Source of the DNA: an uncultured Elusimicrobium sp. | GTDB taxonomy: Bacteria > Elusimicrobiota > Elusimicrobia > Elusimicrobiales > Elusimicrobiaceae | Direction: 5' to 3' | Assembly: GCA_902797165.1 (NCBI GenBank) | Contig: CADBRU010000032.1 | Span: 1-54,877, forward strand | Length of the DNA: 54,877 nt | Program-made: the position numbers and the translations under genes | Notes under the pieces: model-generated | What the model was told of the DNA's origin: nothing | The model's database searches: none | Seen by the model: only the letters and a program-made list of their open reading frames with translations | In this document: piece by piece, positions 33,645 to 43,395 of the stretch | How positions within the stretch are numbered: the stretch's first letter is position 1 | Layout of the letters: each line of letters starts with the position of its first letter

Positions 33645-34064
33645 ATGTGGAACCCATTTAAACGAAAAACCGCTCCCGCAGCGGCGGAAAAGCCCGCGGC
33701 AGCAGAGCAACCTAAACCGGAGCAAACCGAGGTTAAAAAGACCAAAGAATCTATTGAAGAGCGCATTGACCGCGAATTAGATTCCCTGCCCGGTATTATT
33801 AAAAACAAACTTAAAGACCCGCAAGTCAAACAGCGTTTTATTGACATTGCCAAGCGTATGGAAAAAGACGGAGTGGACTTTAAGAGTTTGCGCCAAATGA
33901 AAAAATGGATGAAGGAACACGAGGCAGAACTCAAAGCCGAGCAAGCCACCGGCATTCCCAAAGTGGAAACGGTGGTGCACGAAGGGCCGCGTATCGGGCG
34001 AAATGACCCTTGTCCGTGCGGAAGCGGCAAAAAATACAAAAAATGCTGCGGTAAAGATCTGTAA
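33645..34064 (+). CDS. SEC-C motif protein
   Basis: The 139-residue protein has a charged, Ala/Glu/Lys-rich N-terminal half (about 1-45) and a helical middle part with [20 protein letters not shown]. Its C-terminus has the zinc-binding SEC-C motif [21 protein letters not shown] (CxCx8CC) at about 117-137. This motif occurs at the end of SecA and in many small proteins that bind ribosomes or SecB. The linkage to the Sec pathway is not established here. It follows the P-loop ATPases by 11 nt with GGAG upstream, and a terminator follows. Confidence 0.88.
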   Translation: MWNPFKRKTAPAAAEKPAAAEQPKPEQTEVKKTKESIEERIDRELDSLPGIIKNKLKDPQVKQRFIDIAKRMEKDGVDFKSLRQMKKWMKEHEAELKAEQATGIPKVETVVHEGPRIGRNDPCPCGSGKKYKKCCGKDL

Positions 34065-34095
34065 TAAAAATCCCCGAATTTTTCGGGGATTTTTA
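34065..34095. terminator. Terminator between SEC-C gene and SGNH gene
   Basis: AAAAATCCCCGAAttTTTCGGGGATTTTT-type inverted repeat between convergent genes, with A and T runs on both sides. Confidence 0.9.
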
Positions 34096-34119
34096 TTGTC
34101 GGAAAAATTTATCAAAATT

Positions 34120-34725
34120 TTACTTCAAATAAGGTGTAATGGCTTTTTCCACTTTAGCCGCAATCATTTTGTATCCGGCGGCATTGGGATGTACTTGATC
34201 AGACATTAATTCACGTTTGCCCATAATGCCATCCAAAATGCCCGGCACAAAAACCGCCCCTTTCTGACGGGCAAGTTTTTTATAGGCTTTGCTGTATTTA
34301 CCCATTACATAATTGCCGCCCGTATCTACCAACACAGCCACCGCTCCAGCGGCTTGTACGGCATCTATCATTTTTTCTATGGCTTCTAAAGTACTGTTAA
34401 AAGCCACTCCCCGCATAAAATCATTGCCGCCAAATTCAATCAGCACCATATAAGGATGATAATCTAAAGCGGTTTTAACCCGTTGCTTTGCGTTGACTGC
34501 GGTGTCTCCGTTCAGCCCCATATTTATTACACTGCGATTTAGTGATTTCTCCAGCAAAGCCGGATAACTTCCTTCAGCGGGGGCTCCTTTTCCGTAACTT
34601 AAACTATCCCCCAACACCACAATAGCATGGTTTGCATTGCCGACGTTCTTTACTTCATATTTACTATCGGGCCATACATACCATACTAAACCTAAAATCA
34701 ATACAAAAATAATAATCTTTTTCAT
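34120..34725 (-). CDS. SGNH/GDSL-family esterase
   Basis: The 201-residue protein has an N-terminal membrane helix or uncleaved signal (MKKIIIFVLILGLVWYVW). The SGNH blocks follow: block I VVLGDSLSYGKGA with the nucleophile Ser, block II with the Gly in INMGLNGDT, block III FGGNDFMRG with Asn, and block V DQVHPNAAGY with the Asp-His pair. It resembles the TesA/acyl-CoA thioesterase I group (arylesterase, lysophospholipase). An in-frame upstream start at 34827 was rejected because it overlaps the cdd promoter and the leaderless-type promoter at 34732-34737 lies just before 34725. Confidence 0.9.
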   Translation of the reverse strand: MKKIIIFVLILGLVWYVWPDSKYEVKNVGNANHAIVVLGDSLSYGKGAPAEGSYPALLEKSLNRSVINMGLNGDTAVNAKQRVKTALDYHPYMVLIEFGGNDFMRGVAFNSTLEAIEKMIDAVQAAGAVAVLVDTGGNYVMGKYSKAYKKLARQKGAVFVPGILDGIMGKRELMSDQVHPNAAGYKMIAAKVEKAITPYLK

Positions 34726-34737
34726 ATTCGTATTGTA
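34726..34737 (-). promoter_or_regulatory. Extended -10 promoter of the SGNH gene, 6 nt before ATG
   Basis: On the minus strand TGC-TACAAT (34737-34732) is followed by ACGAAT and the ATG at 34725. No Shine-Dalgarno sequence. It mirrors the divergent cdd promoter 50 nt away. Confidence 0.65.
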
Positions 34738-34758
34738 GCAAAAAGTAATTTCGGTTGA

Positions 34759-36178
<1,420 letters not shown>

Positions 36179-36181
36179 ATT

Positions 36182-37354
36182 ATGAACACACAAGAACTTA
36201 AACAAGAATTTGCAAAAATTTTTAAAAACCAAACCGCCCCCCGCGTCTTTGCTTCTCCGGGGCGCGTAAATTTAATCGGGGAACACACCGACTATAACGG
36301 CGGACATGTGTTTCCGTGTGCGTTGTCCTTTAATACATACGTCGTCATTGCCCCGCGCGCCGATAAAAAAGTACGTTTATACTCTGCCAATTTTGAAAAA
36401 CTGGGCATCATAGAAACCGATTTAACCCACATTCACTACGATAAAAGCCAAAACTGGGCTAATTATCCGCTCGGTGTATTATCCGTACTACTCAAACGCG
36501 AATATCCGATTAAAAACGGTTTTGATATGCTCTTTTGGGGTGATATTCCGCAAGGGGCGGGGCTTTCTTCTTCGGCCTCTATCGAACTGGTTACCGCAAC
36601 CGCGCTTAATACCGTTTTTGATTTACGTATCCCGATGTTTGAACTGACTAAAATCGGTCAAGAAGCCGAAAATAAATTTGTCGGTATGAATTGCGGCATT
36701 ATGGACCAATTTGCCTCCGGCATGGGCAAGCAAAATCATGCTATTTTGCTCGATTGCAATACCTTATATTATCAATACGCGCCGCTCAAATTAAACGGTG
36801 TATCCATTTTATTATGCAACACCAACAAACCGCACAACCTCATTGAATCCAAGTACAATGAACGCCGCGCCCAGAGTGAACAGGCACTAGCAGATTTACA
36901 AAAGAAACTCAAAATCAATGCTTTGGGGGAACTTACCGAAGAAGAATTTGATAAAAATGCCGCTTTGGTAATAGATCCTGTTTGCCGCAAGCGCGCCAAA
37001 CATGCCGTCTATGAAAACCAACGCACTTTACGGGCGGTCAAAGCCTTGCAAGCCAATGACTTAGAGGCCTTTGGCAAACTGATGAATGCTTCCCATGTTT
37101 CTTTGCGTGACGATTATGAAGTTACCGGTAAAGAACTCGACTCCATGGCAGAGGCGGCATGGAAACAACCCGGCGTAATCGGCGCACGTATGACGGGAGG
37201 CGGCTTTGGCGGGTGCGTAGTGGCACTGGTAAAAAATGATGCCATTGAAAATTTTAAAAAGAATGTAGCCGCTTTATATACTGCCGCCACCGGTTATACA
37301 CCTGATTTTTATATTGCACAAGCCGGAGACGGTGCCCGCGAAATTAAGGAATAA
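36182..37354 (+). CDS. galK: Galactokinase
   Basis: GalK phosphorylates alpha-D-galactose to galactose 1-phosphate with ATP. The 390-residue protein has the GHMP kinase signatures: the galactose-binding GRVNLIGEHTDYNGGHVFP (about 28-46), the ATP loop PQGAGLSSSASIEL, catalytic Asp region CGIMDQFASGMG, and the C-terminal ARMTGGGFGGCVVAL. It begins 3 nt after the galM-like gene and ends 2 nt before galT. Confidence 0.97.
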   Translation: MNTQELKQEFAKIFKNQTAPRVFASPGRVNLIGEHTDYNGGHVFPCALSFNTYVVIAPRADKKVRLYSANFEKLGIIETDLTHIHYDKSQNWANYPLGVLSVLLKREYPIKNGFDMLFWGDIPQGAGLSSSASIELVTATALNTVFDLRIPMFELTKIGQEAENKFVGMNCGIMDQFASGMGKQNHAILLDCNTLYYQYAPLKLNGVSILLCNTNKPHNLIESKYNERRAQSEQALADLQKKLKINALGELTEEEFDKNAALVIDPVCRKRAKHAVYENQRTLRAVKALQANDLEAFGKLMNASHVSLRDDYEVTGKELDSMAEAAWKQPGVIGARMTGGGFGGCVVALVKNDAIENFKKNVAALYTAATGYTPDFYIAQAGDGAREIKE

Positions 37355-37356
37355 AT

Positions 37357-38868
37357 ATGGCTGATATTTATACACACATTGACCGATTAATTGCCTACGG
37401 ACTTGCACAAGGGCTCATCGAGCCGCAAGATAAAACGTGGGCCGTTAATGAAATTTTAGACGTACTGCATTTAAGTGATTATAAACCTTCGGGCGCAAAG
37501 GCCAAAAAGGTCAAACACGCCGCCGAACTTTTACAACCGATTTGCGATTGGGCAGCCAAACAGGGTCTTATTACCCCCGATACCGTCACTCAGCGTGATT
37601 TATTTGATACGCGGCTAATGAATATATTTGCCGCGCGTCCGTCGGAAGTAATCAGTGAATTTGCCGTTTTGTATAAAACCCAAAACCCTCAGGCCGCTAC
37701 GGATAAATTTTATCACGATGCCCGTGCCTTAAATTATATTCGCACGGACCGCGTGGCCAAAAATATCGCGTGGAAAGCCCATACTCCCTACGGAGATTTA
37801 GACATTACAATTAATATGTCTAAGCCGGAAAAAGATCCCAAAGATATTGCCGCCGCTTTGCAAGTTAAATCTTCCGGTTACCCCAAATGCCTTTTGTGCA
37901 AGGAAAATGAAGGATATGCCGGGCACGCGGCTCATCCGGCGCGGCAAAATATCCGTTTAATTCCGCTTGATTTACTCAAAGACGGACGTCCGTGGTATTT
38001 GCAATATTCGCCGTATGTATATTACAATGAACATTGCATTTTTCTATCTCCTGCGCATGAGCCCATGAAACTCACGCAAAAAAGTTTTGCGCGGCTACTG
38101 AGTTTCGTAGAGGTACTGCCGCATTATTTTATCGGGTCCAATGCCGATTTGCCCATCGTGGGTGGCTCTATTTTAACCCATGACCATTTTCAGGGCGGCC
38201 GCTACACTTTTGCCATGGAAAAAGCGCCCGTAGAACGCACTTTTAAACTCAAAAAATTCCCGCGCGTTAAAGCCGGCATTGTGCGTTGGCCGATGAGTGT
38301 TATCCGTCTAACAGGCAGTAAAAAAGATTTAATTTCAGCGGCCGATTATATTCTTAAAAAATGGCGCACCTACAGTGACCCCGCAGCCGACATTCATGCT
38401 TTCTCGGGCAAAACGCCGCATAATACCATTACCCCTATTGCCCGTCGGCGCGGCAAACTATTTGAAATAGATTTGGTCTTGCGCAATAACCGCACCACCG
38501 CGCGAAATCCTCTCGGTATTTTCCATCCGCACGACGAAGTGCATCATATTAAAAAAGAAAATATCGGTCTGATTGAAGTAATGGGACTGGCGGTGCTGCC
38601 CGCACGCCTAGCAGGGGAATTGTCTGCTTTGGAGCCCCTCCTTATTAAGCGCAATATCCGCGCCATAGAAAAAGATCCTGTCCTAAACAAGCATGCCGCA
38701 TGGGCCAAAGAGTTACTGGCACATTATACATTTACCGCTAAAAACGCCAAGCAAATATTGCGTAAAGAAGTGGGAAATGTGTTTGCTACGGTGCTGGAAC
38801 ATGCGGGTGTGTATAAACGCACTCCAAAAGGGCAAAAAGCGTTTGAAAAATTCTTAAAAAATCTATAA
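37357..38868 (+). CDS. galT: Class II UDP-glucose--hexose-1-phosphate uridylyltransferase
   Basis: GalT exchanges UMP between UDP-glucose and galactose 1-phosphate. The 503-residue protein resembles the long class II form (GalT2) usual in Firmicutes. Visible landmarks are FYHDARALNYIRTDRVAKN, ITINMSKPEKDPKDIAAAL, the Cys pair in KCLLCKENEGYAGH, NEHCIFLSPAHEPM, and SILTHDHFQGGRYTFAM containing the His used for uridylylation. It starts 2 nt after galK. The gal genes thus form one operon headed by cdd. galE is not in the window. Confidence 0.92.
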   Translation: MADIYTHIDRLIAYGLAQGLIEPQDKTWAVNEILDVLHLSDYKPSGAKAKKVKHAAELLQPICDWAAKQGLITPDTVTQRDLFDTRLMNIFAARPSEVISEFAVLYKTQNPQAATDKFYHDARALNYIRTDRVAKNIAWKAHTPYGDLDITINMSKPEKDPKDIAAALQVKSSGYPKCLLCKENEGYAGHAAHPARQNIRLIPLDLLKDGRPWYLQYSPYVYYNEHCIFLSPAHEPMKLTQKSFARLLSFVEVLPHYFIGSNADLPIVGGSILTHDHFQGGRYTFAMEKAPVERTFKLKKFPRVKAGIVRWPMSVIRLTGSKKDLISAADYILKKWRTYSDPAADIHAFSGKTPHNTITPIARRRGKLFEIDLVLRNNRTTARNPLGIFHPHDEVHHIKKENIGLIEVMGLAVLPARLAGELSALEPLLIKRNIRAIEKDPVLNKHAAWAKELLAHYTFTAKNAKQILRKEVGNVFATVLEHAGVYKRTPKGQKAFEKFLKNL

Positions 38869-38910
38869 AAATTAAGTATTTTTTATAGATTTTGTATTTT
38901 GTATAAAAAA

Positions 38911-38930
38911 TAGAACAAAATATAGAACAT
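38911..38930 (+). promoter_or_regulatory. Probable LexA operator (direct repeats of TAGAACA)
   Basis: TAGAACA occurs at 38911-38917 and again at 38923-38929, 12 bp apart. TATAGAAT at 38943-38950, between the -10 box and the ATG, is a weaker third copy. They surround the lexA promoter. The GAAC/GTTC half-site of Gram-positive LexA boxes is recognisable (GAAC), but here it is repeated in the same direction rather than as a palindrome. Confidence 0.55.
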
Positions 38931-38937
38931 TTTATGC

Positions 38938-38950
38938 TATAATATAGAAT
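38938..38950 (+). promoter_or_regulatory. Extended -10 promoter of lexA, 7 nt before ATG
   Basis: TGC-TATAAT (38938-38943) is followed by ATAGAAT and the ATG at 38951, with no Shine-Dalgarno sequence. Confidence 0.65.
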
Positions 38951-39553
38951 ATGAAACAATTACACCCAAAACAAATCGAACTTTTGGAACTACTTAAAAA
39001 CAATATTTCCGATCCGCTAACCCTGCAAGAATTGGCGGAGCGTTTAGGGGTGGCCAGCAAAAGCGTGGCTTTCCATCACCTTAAGCAACTGGAAAAAAAG
39101 GGTTACTTAAAGCGTAACCCCGACAACCCGCGTGATTATATTTTGCTTAAAGATCCGGAACGCAATGTGGTGTATTTACCCATGTACGGACAAGCCAAAT
39201 GCGGCCCGGAAGGGACGCTGCTCTCCGGCAGACCTACCCGTGTGGTACCAGTGGACCCCAGTATGATTTATTTTCCGGCGTGTAAAGGTTTTATGGTGGA
39301 AGCCAAAGGTGATTCTATGGAAAATGTGATTGCCCCGCGCGATTGGCTAATTGTGGAGAAAAACTGCTGCCCGCGCCAGCGCGACATTGTGGTATGCGTC
39401 AACCAAGGGGAAGTAATGGTCAAACGCTTTAACCAAGACGGACAAAATATCATTTTGGAATCTCAAAACAAAAAATACTCCCCCATCATTGCCGATAAAT
39501 ACAGTTTTCATGTAGAAGGCATTGTGCGAAGTATCATTAAACGCAACTTCTAA
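38951..39553 (+). CDS. lexA: LexA-type repressor with S24 peptidase domain
   Basis: LexA represses SOS genes and cuts itself when RecA is active on single-stranded DNA. The 200-residue protein has a winged helix N-terminal domain (about 1-65, LTLQELAERLGVASKSVAFHH). The S24 domain has catalytic Ser122 (GDSM) and Lys158 (VKRF). The cleavage site is Cys84-Gly85 in YGQAKCGPEG, where E. coli LexA has Ala84-Gly85; UmuD has Cys-Gly at the same place. The direct repeats upstream fit autoregulation. It follows galT by 82 nt with its own promoter and a terminator at the end. Confidence 0.93.
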   Translation: MKQLHPKQIELLELLKNNISDPLTLQELAERLGVASKSVAFHHLKQLEKKGYLKRNPDNPRDYILLKDPERNVVYLPMYGQAKCGPEGTLLSGRPTRVVPVDPSMIYFPACKGFMVEAKGDSMENVIAPRDWLIVEKNCCPRQRDIVVCVNQGEVMVKRFNQDGQNIILESQNKKYSPIIADKYSFHVEGIVRSIIKRNF

Positions 39554-39592
39554 ACCCTTTCCCGGTTTATCTCCCGGGATAATAAGACTACC

Positions 39593-39627
39593 AAAAACCC
39601 CGAGGTTATTTCCTCGGGGCTTTTTTA
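39593..39627. terminator. Bidirectional terminator after lexA
   Basis: AAAAACCCCGAGG-ttattt-CCTCGGGGCTTTTTT lies between the convergent lexA and mntR-like genes, with its right end just entering the latter's stop. Confidence 0.9.
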
Positions 39628-40008
39628 TTTCTTCTTGGGTTGTTTCTTTAGAAATTCATGCAGTTTATCTAAAGTCTCTCGGCTAACGGTATGCTCCATT
39701 TTACACGCGTCAATATCGGCGGTTTTGGGTCTTACACCCAGTACATCTGTCAAAAAAGAACTTAAAATTATGTGCCGTGCTTTTACGTCTTGCGCCATGC
39801 GGCGGCCTTTGGCGGTTAATTTTACACCCTGATAGGGCTCGTGCTTGAGATACCCTTTTTCTGCCAGTATCCGCAAAGCACCTGTTACACTGGGGGTTTT
39901 TACGCCAAGCAAATCACGCACGTCCGTTACACGTGTTATTCCGTCTTTATTTTCCGCCACCATAATGGCTTCCAAATAATCTTCCATATTTGAACTTAAT
40001 TTGGGCAT
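39625..40008 (-). CDS. DtxR/MntR-family metal-dependent regulator
   Basis: The 127-residue protein has a winged helix (about 1-65: SSNMEDYLEAIMVAENKDG, VTDVRDLLGVKTPSVTGALRILAEKGYLKHEPYQGVKL) and the dimerisation domain with metal ligands ARHIILSSFLTDVLGV (His) and CKMEHTVSRETLDKLHEFL (Cys, Glu, His). The length matches MntR-type regulators without an SH3 domain; manganese or iron is the likely signal. The start at 40008 has GGGGG 4 nt upstream and begins MPKLSSNMEDYL as in the family; a longer in-frame start (40044) lies over the operator and -10 box. A palindrome at 40023-40037 supports autoregulation. Confidence 0.9.
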   Translation of the reverse strand: MPKLSSNMEDYLEAIMVAENKDGITRVTDVRDLLGVKTPSVTGALRILAEKGYLKHEPYQGVKLTAKGRRMAQDVKARHIILSSFLTDVLGVRPKTADIDACKMEHTVSRETLDKLHEFLKKQPKKK

Positions 40009-40022
40009 AAGTCCCCCTTTGT

Positions 40023-40037
40023 AAGTTTTCCTAACTT
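40023..40037. promoter_or_regulatory. Probable operator of the MntR/DtxR-like regulator
   Basis: AAGTT-TTCCT-AACTT is a 5-bp inverted repeat around a 5-nt centre, immediately downstream of the TATGAT -10 box (minus strand 40045-40040), where a bound repressor would block initiation. GTTAGG-type half sites are typical of the DtxR family. Confidence 0.55.
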
Positions 40038-40103
40038 TTATCATAACATATTAAACCGTACTTTGAACAACGATTTTCTGCTTGCAAGTCGCTTAATTGT
40101 TGC

Positions 40104-40128
40104 TATAATAAAGGAAAGAACTGGAGGC
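40104..40128 (+). promoter_or_regulatory. Extended -10 promoter and ribosome binding site of gdhA
   Basis: TGC-TATAAT (40104-40109) is followed by 22 nt before the ATG at 40132; GGAGG (40123-40127) gives a good Shine-Dalgarno sequence. Unlike the leaderless set, this promoter has a normal leader. Confidence 0.75.
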
Positions 40129-40131
40129 ACT

Positions 40132-41481
40132 ATGAACACACAACAATATGTAGCCGGATTCCTCGACCGCGTGGTCCAACGTGACCCCGCCCAAAAAGTT
40201 TTCCAACAAGCCGTCAAAGAAGTAGTGGGCAGTTTAACCCCTGTTTTAGAGCAACATCCAAAATATATACAAGAAAAAATTTTAGACCGTATTGTAGAGC
40301 CGGAGCGCATTATCAGTTTCCGTGTGCCGTGGCGTGACGATAAAGGTGAAATTCACGTCAACCGCGGCTTTCGCATCCAATACAACAGCGCGCTCGGCCC
40401 CTATAAGGGCGGCATCCGCTTTCATGAAACGGTTACGGCTGATTCCCTTAAATTTTTGGCCTTTGAGCAAACTTTCAAAAACTCCTTAACCACCTTGCCG
40501 CTCGGCGGCGGAAAGGGAGGATCTGATTTTGATACCCGCGGCAAAAGCGATACCGAAGTAATGCGTTTTTGCCATTCGTTTATTGATGAATTGTATCATC
40601 ACATTGGCTATCACACCGATATTCCCGCCGGAGACTTAGGTTGCGGCGCACGCGAAATCGGCTATATGTTCGGCCAATACAAAAAACTTACCAACGATTT
40701 CACCGGTGCTTTTACCGGCAAGAAACCCAATTGGGGTGGCAGCCTTTTGCGTCCGCAAGCAACCGGTTACGGTGTGGCTTATTTTGCACAAGACATGCTG
40801 GCTACCCGCGAGGATAGTTTGAAAGGTAAAACCGCCATTGTGTCCGGCGCCGGCAACGTAGGTATTTATGCAATTGAAAAATTAACCCAACTGGGGGCTA
40901 AGGTCGTCGGTTGTATGGATTATGACGGCAGCATTTATGATAAAGACGGCATAGACGCTGACAAATTGGCTTTCTTAAAAGATTTGGTATTTGTCCGCCG
41001 CGGCAGTTTAAAAGAATATGTGCAAAAATTCCCCAAAGCACAGTTCCGCCCCGGCAAAAAAACATGGGATATCCCCTGCCAGATTGCTTGTCCGACCGCG
41101 TGCGAAAACGAACTACACACCGAGGACGCCAAAACGCTTGTTAAAAACGGATGCATTTGTTTAACGGAAGGATCCAATATGCCTTGCACCCCGGGTGCGA
41201 TTGACGTTTTCCAACAAGCGGGCATTTTATATTCCCCCGGCAAAGCCTCCAACGCAGGCGGTGTGGCCGTATCCGGACTTGAAATGACACAAAACAGTAT
41301 GCGTATTTATTGGAGTGCCGAAGAAGTGGACCAATATTTACAAAAAATTATGCACAGTATCCATAACAATTGTCTCTCTGCCGCCGCGCAATTTGGCATG
41401 AAAGGCAATTATATGGCCGGAGCCAACATTGCGGGCTTTATTAAAGTAGCCGATGCAATGATTGACCAAGGACTTGTCTAA
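40132..41481 (+). CDS. gdhA: Glutamate dehydrogenase, NADP-dependent type
   Basis: GdhA reductively aminates 2-oxoglutarate to glutamate, the main entry of ammonium in many gut anaerobes, or runs backward in amino acid fermentation. The 449-residue protein is hexameric-GDH-like: GPYKGGIRFHETVTADSLKFL, TLPLGGGKGGSDFD with the catalytic Lys, PAGDLGCGAREIGYMFGQY with catalytic Asp, GAGNVGIYAIEKL (dinucleotide fold), and SNMPCTPGAI. Length and motifs fit the NADP type found in bacteria. I start at 40132, not at an upstream in-frame codon, because of the Shine-Dalgarno sequence. It is divergent from the mntR-like gene. Confidence 0.96.
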   Translation: MNTQQYVAGFLDRVVQRDPAQKVFQQAVKEVVGSLTPVLEQHPKYIQEKILDRIVEPERIISFRVPWRDDKGEIHVNRGFRIQYNSALGPYKGGIRFHETVTADSLKFLAFEQTFKNSLTTLPLGGGKGGSDFDTRGKSDTEVMRFCHSFIDELYHHIGYHTDIPAGDLGCGAREIGYMFGQYKKLTNDFTGAFTGKKPNWGGSLLRPQATGYGVAYFAQDMLATREDSLKGKTAIVSGAGNVGIYAIEKLTQLGAKVVGCMDYDGSIYDKDGIDADKLAFLKDLVFVRRGSLKEYVQKFPKAQFRPGKKTWDIPCQIACPTACENELHTEDAKTLVKNGCICLTEGSNMPCTPGAIDVFQQAGILYSPGKASNAGGVAVSGLEMTQNSMRIYWSAEEVDQYLQKIMHSIHNNCLSAAAQFGMKGNYMAGANIAGFIKVADAMIDQGLV

Positions 41482-41499
41482 TCTACTTTTTGCACTGAC

Positions 41500-41533
41500 A
41501 AAAACAGCCGCCGATAAAATTCGGCGGCTGATT
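41500..41533. terminator. Terminator between gdhA and the symporter gene
   Basis: CAGCCGCCGA-taaaat-TCGGCGGCTG is a 10-bp perfect stem preceded by AAAA and followed by ATTTG, between convergent genes. Confidence 0.75.
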
Positions 41534-41552
41534 TGCGTGTAAAAAAACAATA

Positions 41553-42743
41553 TTATTTCTTTTCGGGATAAAGTTTATCAATAATGACCGCAATAGCCCC
41601 ATCTCCCGTCACATTGCAAGCGGTGCCGAAACTATCCATGGCTATATAAAGCGCAATCATTAGCCCGAGCATCTGCTCATTAAAGCCGAGCATTTTTTGA
41701 AGTACACCCAAGGCCGCCATAATTGCACCGCCCGGCACGCCCGGCCCGGCCACGATTGAGATACCCAGCATACAAATAAATCCGGCAAATTGCAAAAAAT
41801 CAACTTGCGCTCCGGTCATAAGTAAAATAGCCAATGCACAGGCCGTAATTTTAATGGTACTGCCCGACATATGAATATTGGCACATAAAGGCACCGTAAA
41901 GCCGGCCACCCCTTCACGCACTCCCAATTTTTGCACTTGCTTATAGGTTACCGGAATTGTGGCCGCCGACGAAGAAGTCCCCAATGCCGTAAAATAAGCC
42001 GGCAGCATGGTGCGCAACATTTTGAGCGGATTTTTCTTGACAAAGGTACTGGCAATTAAAAATTGAATTAGTAACATCACCACCGTTAATATAAATAGCA
42101 GCACAATAATTTTGGCAAATACTTCCAGCACCGCTACCACTTGTCCGCTAATAGTCATCCCCATAAAAATACCGAAAATATAGATAGGCAACAAAGGAAT
42201 AATCACTTTGGAAATTACTTTGTGGATAATTTCGCGAAATTCAAACATTACTTTTTTAAGAGTCGGACTATCCGTAAAAGCCATTCCAAGCCCCAGCACA
42301 AACGCCAGCGCCAGCGCCGTAATTACGTCGAACATAGGGGCTATTTTCAAAGTAAAATAAGCCGCTAATTCTTGCGGGGCTTCAAATACCGCCAGTGACC
42401 CCACCGGATGCAAAATATGCGGATAAATCAACGTGGCTGACCCATATGCAAAAAATCCGGCAAATAATGTAAAACCATAAGCAAGCACTACGGTGGCCAG
42501 TAACATTTTCCCCGCTTCGCGGCCCAGTTCGGAAATACCCGGGGCAATCAGTCCCAAAATAATCAGCGGAACGGCAAAGCCCAAAAATTGCCCGAACAAA
42601 TCATTAAATGTAATGAAAATGCGCGCCAGCCACACCGGAAAAATCATTCCGCACGCAATACCCAAAACAATGGCCGTAATAATATAAGGCAGCAGCCCCC
42701 ATTTCACCGGGAAAATATGCACTTTCCTTTTCAAAATCGACAT
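41553..42743 (-). CDS. Dicarboxylate/amino acid:cation symporter (DAACS)
   Basis: The 396-residue membrane protein has about eight transmembrane helices and two re-entrant hairpins. Family signatures include ALGTSSSAATIPVTYKQVQKLGV (the Ser-rich hairpin 1 and NMDGT-region equivalents) and NIHMSGSTIKITACALAIL. The C-terminal DSFGTACNVTGDGAIAVIIDK matches the ligand-binding DRxxTxxNVxGD motif, with Ser-Phe-Gly in place of the Arg of glutamate carriers. It imports a dicarboxylate or a small amino acid (glutamate, aspartate or serine) with Na+ or H+. The Arg of glutamate carriers is not seen in this motif, so a neutral amino acid is possible. It is convergent with gdhA. Confidence 0.9.
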   Translation of the reverse strand: MSILKRKVHIFPVKWGLLPYIITAIVLGIACGMIFPVWLARIFITFNDLFGQFLGFAVPLIILGLIAPGISELGREAGKMLLATVVLAYGFTLFAGFFAYGSATLIYPHILHPVGSLAVFEAPQELAAYFTLKIAPMFDVITALALAFVLGLGMAFTDSPTLKKVMFEFREIIHKVISKVIIPLLPIYIFGIFMGMTISGQVVAVLEVFAKIIVLLFILTVVMLLIQFLIASTFVKKNPLKMLRTMLPAYFTALGTSSSAATIPVTYKQVQKLGVREGVAGFTVPLCANIHMSGSTIKITACALAILLMTGAQVDFLQFAGFICMLGISIVAGPGVPGGAIMAALGVLQKMLGFNEQMLGLMIALYIAMDSFGTACNVTGDGAIAVIIDKLYPEKK

Positions 42744-42830
42744 AATAAACTCCTCGTAATGAATCTTTTTATATTTTACCTTTTACCTACGAGCCTTGAC
42801 TATATATTTCCTCTGCGCCTCTTGGTTTGC

Positions 42831-42842
42831 TACAATAGATAT
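42831..42842 (+). promoter_or_regulatory. Extended -10 promoter of the RNase HI-like gene, 6 nt before ATG
   Basis: TGC-TACAAT (42831-42836) is followed by AGATAT and the ATG at 42843. There is no Shine-Dalgarno sequence. Confidence 0.65.
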
Positions 42843-43391
42843 ATGAAGGTAATTATTAATATTGACGGTGGCAGCCGCGGAAATCCCGGGCCGGGTGCTT
42901 CTGCCTATGTGATTAAAAACACAGACGGTAAAATTTTGGCGCAAGAAGGTTATTTTATGGCGCACTGCACCAATAACCAAGCCGAATATACCGCGCTACG
43001 TTTGGCACTGATTAAGTCGGCAGAACTTAAAGCAACCGAACTGGAAATTATTTCCGATTCCTTGCTGCTGGTCAAACAATATACCGGTGAATATAAAATT
43101 AAAAATGCGGATTTGGCCGCACGCATGATGGAAATAAGACAATTAGCAAAACCTTTTACTATTCAGATCCGCCACGTGCTAAGACATCTTAATAAAGAGC
43201 CGGACGCTTTGGCCAATAAAGCCATGGATTTAAAACAATCAATCGGGTTTAACCCCATTGAAAACTTAACTCCGTTTGTACCGCCTACGCCAACTAAACA
43301 GACTGACAACATTGTCAACGGCGTAGAGGTTAAACCGGTACAACGAAAAAACAATCAAAAACAAATAGAGCAACCGTCTTTATTTGACTGA
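42843..43391 (+). CDS. RNase HI-like protein
   Basis: A 182-residue RNase H-fold protein with the full catalytic set: Asp8 in NIDGGSRGNPGPG, Glu48 in NNQAEYTAL, Asp72 in ISDSLLL and Asp121 in NKEPDALANKA. It belongs to the small RNase HI group without the basic handle region, related to YpdQ-like and reverse-transcriptase-associated RNases H. The last 50 residues (about 133-182) are an unstructured-looking Pro/Thr/Lys/Asn/Gln-rich tail. It would degrade RNA in RNA-DNA hybrids. Start: the ATG just behind the -10 box at 42831; a long in-frame upstream extension overlaps the next gene's promoter. The RNase P RNA begins about 5 nt after its stop. Confidence 0.9.
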   Translation: MKVIINIDGGSRGNPGPGASAYVIKNTDGKILAQEGYFMAHCTNNQAEYTALRLALIKSAELKATELEIISDSLLLVKQYTGEYKIKNADLAARMMEIRQLAKPFTIQIRHVLRHLNKEPDALANKAMDLKQSIGFNPIENLTPFVPPTPTKQTDNIVNGVEVKPVQRKNNQKQIEQPSLFD

Positions 43392-43395
43392 CAAT

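Noticed and set aside
42588..42842. Longer N-terminus for the RNase HI-like gene
   Set aside because: The upstream codons run through the symporter gene and the TGCTACAAT promoter; homology begins at the ATG at 42843.
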